Of a DNA stretch of 64,000 bases, positions 61,539 through 64,000 are shown piece after piece. The notes under the pieces are model-generated. The model did not search any database and was not told the DNA's origin. It worked only from the letters and a program-made list of their open reading frames with translations. Both the position numbers and the translations under genes were made by a program. Source of the stretch: Ramlibacter sp. PS4R-6 (GTDB taxonomy: Bacteria; Pseudomonadota; Gammaproteobacteria; Burkholderiales; Burkholderiaceae_C); assembly GCF_037572775.1 (NCBI RefSeq), contig NZ_JBBHKA010000001.1, positions 1,798,001 to 1,862,000 of the forward strand, given 5' to 3'. Every line of letters begins with the position of its first letter. Position 1 is the stretch's first letter.

Positions 61539-62330
61539 TTGCCCACACCCCCCGTGCCGCCCGCGCGGCCCCCGCATCCTTCCGCCCTGGCGGAGCCGGA
61601 GCACTGGCTCGCGTCGACGGAGTTGCTCGACCTGGACGATTCGAAGCTGCGCCTGCGCGCCCGCTCCCTCACCCAGCTGTCGAAGACGGAGCGCGAGAAG
61701 GCACTGGCGATCTACGGTTTCGTCAAGCGCGTGCCCTTCGCCAAGCCCTTCAAGCTGCGCCTGCGCAGCCCGCGCCAGGTGCTCGAAGCGGGTCGCGGCG
61801 ACGCGCTCGACAAGGTGGGCCTGTTGCTCGCGCTGCTGCGCATCTCGGGCATCCCGGCGCGCATGCGCTACATGCACCTGCCCGGCGAGATGTTGCGCGG
61901 GCTGATCTCGCACATGTCGATCACGGCACGGCCGGTGGCGGAGGTGTGGATCGGCGGGCGCTGGGCCGCGACCGACACCTACATCTTCGACGCCGCGTAC
62001 ATGGCGGCCGCGCGCCAGCGCCTCGCGGAAGAGGGCTGGGACTGCGGCTACGGCATCCACCGCGACGGCGCGTCGATCTGGAACGGCGCCGACGACGCCT
62101 TCCTCGTCGGGACCGGCGTCGCGCAGGACGGCCTGGTGCCGGGCGGCGAAGGCCTGTTCGAGGACCCGTTCGCATTCGTGAACAGCACGCTGTGGCGCGA
62201 GGCGCATCCGGCGCTCGCCAGCACCGTGCACTGGAACATCATGGTGCCCTCGATGGGCAAGGTGATCCGCGAGCTGCGCGAAGAAGCCGTGGCGCCCGCA
62301 CCGCCGGCGGCGGGGCGCCGCGCGTCCTAG
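61539..62330 (+). CDS. transglutaminase-fold protein lacking catalytic residues
   Basis: This 263-residue protein resembles transglutaminase-core proteins: SKTEREKALAIYGFVKRVPF, LLLALLRISGIPARMRYMHL and AEVWIGGRWAATDTYIFD. The catalytic Cys position aligns with Ala89 (in RGDALDK) and the His position with Arg, leaving only the Asp, so it is probably inactive or acts otherwise. I set the start at the TTG 61539 (GGAG six bases before); a GTG at 61449 would place the promoter inside the gene. The stop overlaps the convergent NAD(P)-binding gene by four bases. Confidence 0.78.
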   Translation: MPTPPVPPARPPHPSALAEPEHWLASTELLDLDDSKLRLRARSLTQLSKTEREKALAIYGFVKRVPFAKPFKLRLRSPRQVLEAGRGDALDKVGLLLALLRISGIPARMRYMHLPGEMLRGLISHMSITARPVAEVWIGGRWAATDTYIFDAAYMAAARQRLAEEGWDCGYGIHRDGASIWNGADDAFLVGTGVAQDGLVPGGEGLFEDPFAFVNSTLWREAHPALASTVHWNIMVPSMGKVIRELREEAVAPAPPAAGRRAS

Positions 62331-62995
62331 TAGTCCTGCAATTCCCCGGACAGCATCACGCGCCGGCCCTTCGATGAGGGCACGGCGCGCAGCAAGGCGT
62401 TGGCGACGCTCCTGACCGAAACCGAGCGGTAGTTGCGCGGGATCAGCCAGCCCAGCTTGTTCGACACCTTCAGCGCGAGGCCTTCACCCGGGCGCACCGG
62501 TTGCCCGAGCGCTTCGCGGTCGCCGGCCAGCATGGACGGGCGCGCGATCACGAGCGTTTCGAATCCCAGGCCGGCCAGCGCCTCTTCCATCTCGCCCTTC
62601 ACGCGGCTGTAGAACACGCTCGACTTCGCGCTGGCGCCCATCGCGCTGACGACACCGAGCTTGCGCGCGCCCGCGGCCTTCGCGGCTTTCGCGACGTTGA
62701 CCACGGCGTCGTAATCGACGGCGCGAAACGCCTGCTGGCTGCCGGCGACCTTGATGGTGGTGCCCAGCGCGATGTAGCACTCGTCGACCTTCGGCAGCTT
62801 CGGCAGCTGCGCGAAATCGACGGCCATTGCTTCGAGCTTGGGATGGGATTCGGCCGGTGCGCGGCGCCCGAGGACGATCACGCGCGCGACCGAATCGTCG
62901 GCGAGCAGGCCGCGAAGCAGTTCGCGGCCGACGAGGCCGGTGGCCCCGGCCAGGAGAACGGATCGCTGCGCAGCACCTGCCATGGTGCCGCGCAT
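62327..62995 (-). CDS. NAD(P)-binding atypical short-chain dehydrogenase
   Basis: This 222-residue Rossmann protein has VLLAGATGLVGRELLRGLLA as its dinucleotide motif (GxxGxxG). YSRVKGEMEEAL supplies the Tyr-x-x-x-Lys pair typical of short-chain and NmrA-like proteins, with VSAMGASAKS before it. It resembles the oxidoreductase HTATIP2/YraR group. The substrate is unknown. I used the ATG at 62995, preceded by GGGAG; the ATG 12 bases later is also possible. It lies 15 bases after the helicase gene on the same strand. Confidence 0.85.
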   Translation of the reverse strand: MRGTMAGAAQRSVLLAGATGLVGRELLRGLLADDSVARVIVLGRRAPAESHPKLEAMAVDFAQLPKLPKVDECYIALGTTIKVAGSQQAFRAVDYDAVVNVAKAAKAAGARKLGVVSAMGASAKSSVFYSRVKGEMEEALAGLGFETLVIARPSMLAGDREALGQPVRPGEGLALKVSNKLGWLIPRNYRSVSVRSVANALLRAVPSSKGRRVMLSGELQDY

Positions 62996-63010
62996 GCTAC
63001 TCCCGCAAAC

Positions 63011-64000
63011 TTACCGGCCGCCGTAGCGGCGCGCGGAGGAAGGCTGCGCGAAGTTGCCGCCGCCGTTGCCGCGGTTGCGGTTGCCGCCCCCGCGCTGCTT
63101 GCCCTGGCCCATCGCGTCGATGCTCGTGCGGGTGGGGTCGGGCTGGCCGTCGCCGCTCATGCGCTTGACGCCGGTCATGTCGCGGCGGCTGGGCAGGTTG
63201 GTGCGCAACGGGTCGATGTTGCGCGGCATGCGGTCCTCGTCGCGGTCTTCGCCTTCGACGCGCTCCACACGCGGCTCGCGGTGCTGCGCATGTTGTTGCT
63301 GCTGCTGGCCGTTGTGCCCGTTGCGGCCGTTGCGCGGCTTGGGCTGCTGCGGGGCGCGCTGCTGCGGCTGTTGCTGCGGCTGGGCGCGGCGTTCCTTCTT
63401 CGCGCCGTTGCCTTCGCGGTTGTCGCGGATGCGGTCCATCATCTCGCGGCGCGCGGCCTTGGCGGCGGCGGCCATCACGTCGCGGCTGGGCGGCTTGCCG
63501 GCGCCGCCCCACAGGGTCTGGCGGCCCATGGCGATGGGCTCGGCGCGCTCGCCCGGCTCGGGGCCGAAGCCCTCGACCACGACCGCGGGGATCTGCTGCT
63601 TGGTGAAGCGCTCGATCTCCTGCATGAAGCCTTCTTCGTCGAGGCACACGAACGAGACGGCGGCGCCTTCGTTGCCCGCGCGGCCGGTGCGGCCGATGCG
63701 GTGCACGTAGTCCTCGGGGATGTTCGGGATCTCGTAGTTCACGACGTGCGGCAGGTCGTCGATGTCGATGCCGCGCGCCGCGATGTCGGTGGCCACGAGC
63801 GCGCGGATGTCGCCGCTCTTGAAGCCGGCCAGCGCCTGCGTGCGCGCGCTCTGGCTCTTGTTGCCGTGCAGCGCCATGGCGGTGATGCCGTTCTTCTCCA
63901 GGTACTCGGCGACGTTGTTCGCGCCGAACTTGGTGCGCGTGAACACCAGCACCTGCGACCAGTCGTGTTCCTTGATCACGTGCGCCAGCAGCGCCTTCTT
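63011..64000 (-). CDS. rhlE: DEAD-box RNA helicase, RhlE type, 5' end outside window
   Basis: The last ~330 codons of an ATP-dependent RNA helicase. The helicase C domain is visible: [20 protein letters not shown] (motif IV region), [20 protein letters not shown] (motif V) and [12 protein letters not shown] (motif VI). The tail of about 170 residues is basic, Gln/Asn-rich and low-complexity ([27 protein letters not shown]), typical of RhlE proteins that act on ribosome assembly or cold-shock mRNA. The N-terminal ATPase domain lies right of the window. Confidence 0.93.
   Translation of the reverse strand, partial: KKALLAHVIKEHDWSQVLVFTRTKFGANNVAEYLEKNGITAMALHGNKSQSARTQALAGFKSGDIRALVATDIAARGIDIDDLPHVVNYEIPNIPEDYVHRIGRTGRAGNEGAAVSFVCLDEEGFMQEIERFTKQQIPAVVVEGFGPEPGERAEPIAMGRQTLWGGAGKPPSRDVMAAAAKAARREMMDRIRDNREGNGAKKERRAQPQQQPQQRAPQQPKPRNGRNGHNGQQQQQHAQHREPRVERVEGEDRDEDRMPRNIDPLRTNLPSRRDMTGVKRMSGDGQPDPTRTSIDAMGQGKQRGGGNRNRGNGGGNFAQPSSARRYGGR

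Overview
The window is very GC-rich, densely coded DNA from a betaproteobacterium, most likely a member of the Burkholderiales close to the Comamonadaceae (Ramlibacter or Variovorax type). This rests on codon usage, on the gene order isoaspartate methyltransferase-like / rhodanese / TolC, on the short ATCCCGGC-GCAG-GCCGGGAT palindromes between genes, and on the gene families present. The genus is an inference; there is no rRNA or other phylogenetic marker. No tRNA, rRNA, insertion sequence, prophage or CRISPR array was seen.

Layout. 1-3.5 kb: the end of the Kdo transferase gene waaA, a CPA1 Na+/H+ antiporter and a patatin-like lipase. 3.5-4.2 kb: a non-coding block of nested inverted repeats. 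4.2-8.7 kb: an AraC-type regulator, a TonB-dependent receptor and a beta-lactamase-fold esterase. 8.7-12 kb: a small exported protein, a KTSC protein and a penicillin-acylase-type hydrolase. 12-19.5 kb (minus strand): tetR, RND adaptor, RND pump, a PCMT-like methyltransferase, a rhodanese and tolC, behind a promoter carrying a clear TetR-type operator. 19.6-25 kb: msrA, a zinc/manganese-type uptake cluster without its ATPase, an AEC transporter and pdxH. 25-29.2 kb: a two-subunit molybdenum hydroxylase (IorAB type) with XdhC and MocA-type maturation genes; xdhC carries an in-frame intergenic-type repeat. 29.2-34.9 kb: a class III aminotransferase, chaC, the Entner-Doudoroff genes edd-eda, gloA and a GNAT gene.

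34.9-42.4 kb is the most distinctive part. A four-gene minus-strand operon encodes three small, probably exported proteins joined by ATGA overlaps, followed by a 1972-residue RTX protein. That protein starts with a lysozyme (GH24)-like domain and continues with long calcium-binding RTX blocks, VCBS and cadherin-like domains and a glycine/asparagine-rich tail. No type I secretion genes lie next to it.

42.5-51.2 kb: an AcrAB-OprM-type RND tripartite pump with an amidase gene translationally coupled at its end, then a thioesterase and a MarR regulator (divergent, sharing two operator-like direct repeats), and a lipoprotein thioredoxin. 51.2-61.4 kb: a sugar-acid catabolic regulon. An IlvD/Edd-type dehydratase, a PfkB-type KDG kinase, a DgoK-type kinase and a DgoA-type aldolase run leftward. 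A 2-hydroxyacid dehydrogenase, a four-gene sugar ABC transporter and a FadR/GntR regulator run rightward. The same 18-bp sequence, in opposite orientations, sits in both control regions and is very likely the operator of that GntR protein. 61.4-64 kb: a transglutaminase-fold protein lacking catalytic residues, with a perfect palindrome at its promoter, an NAD(P)-binding protein, and the C-terminal part of an RhlE-type helicase cut by the window edge.
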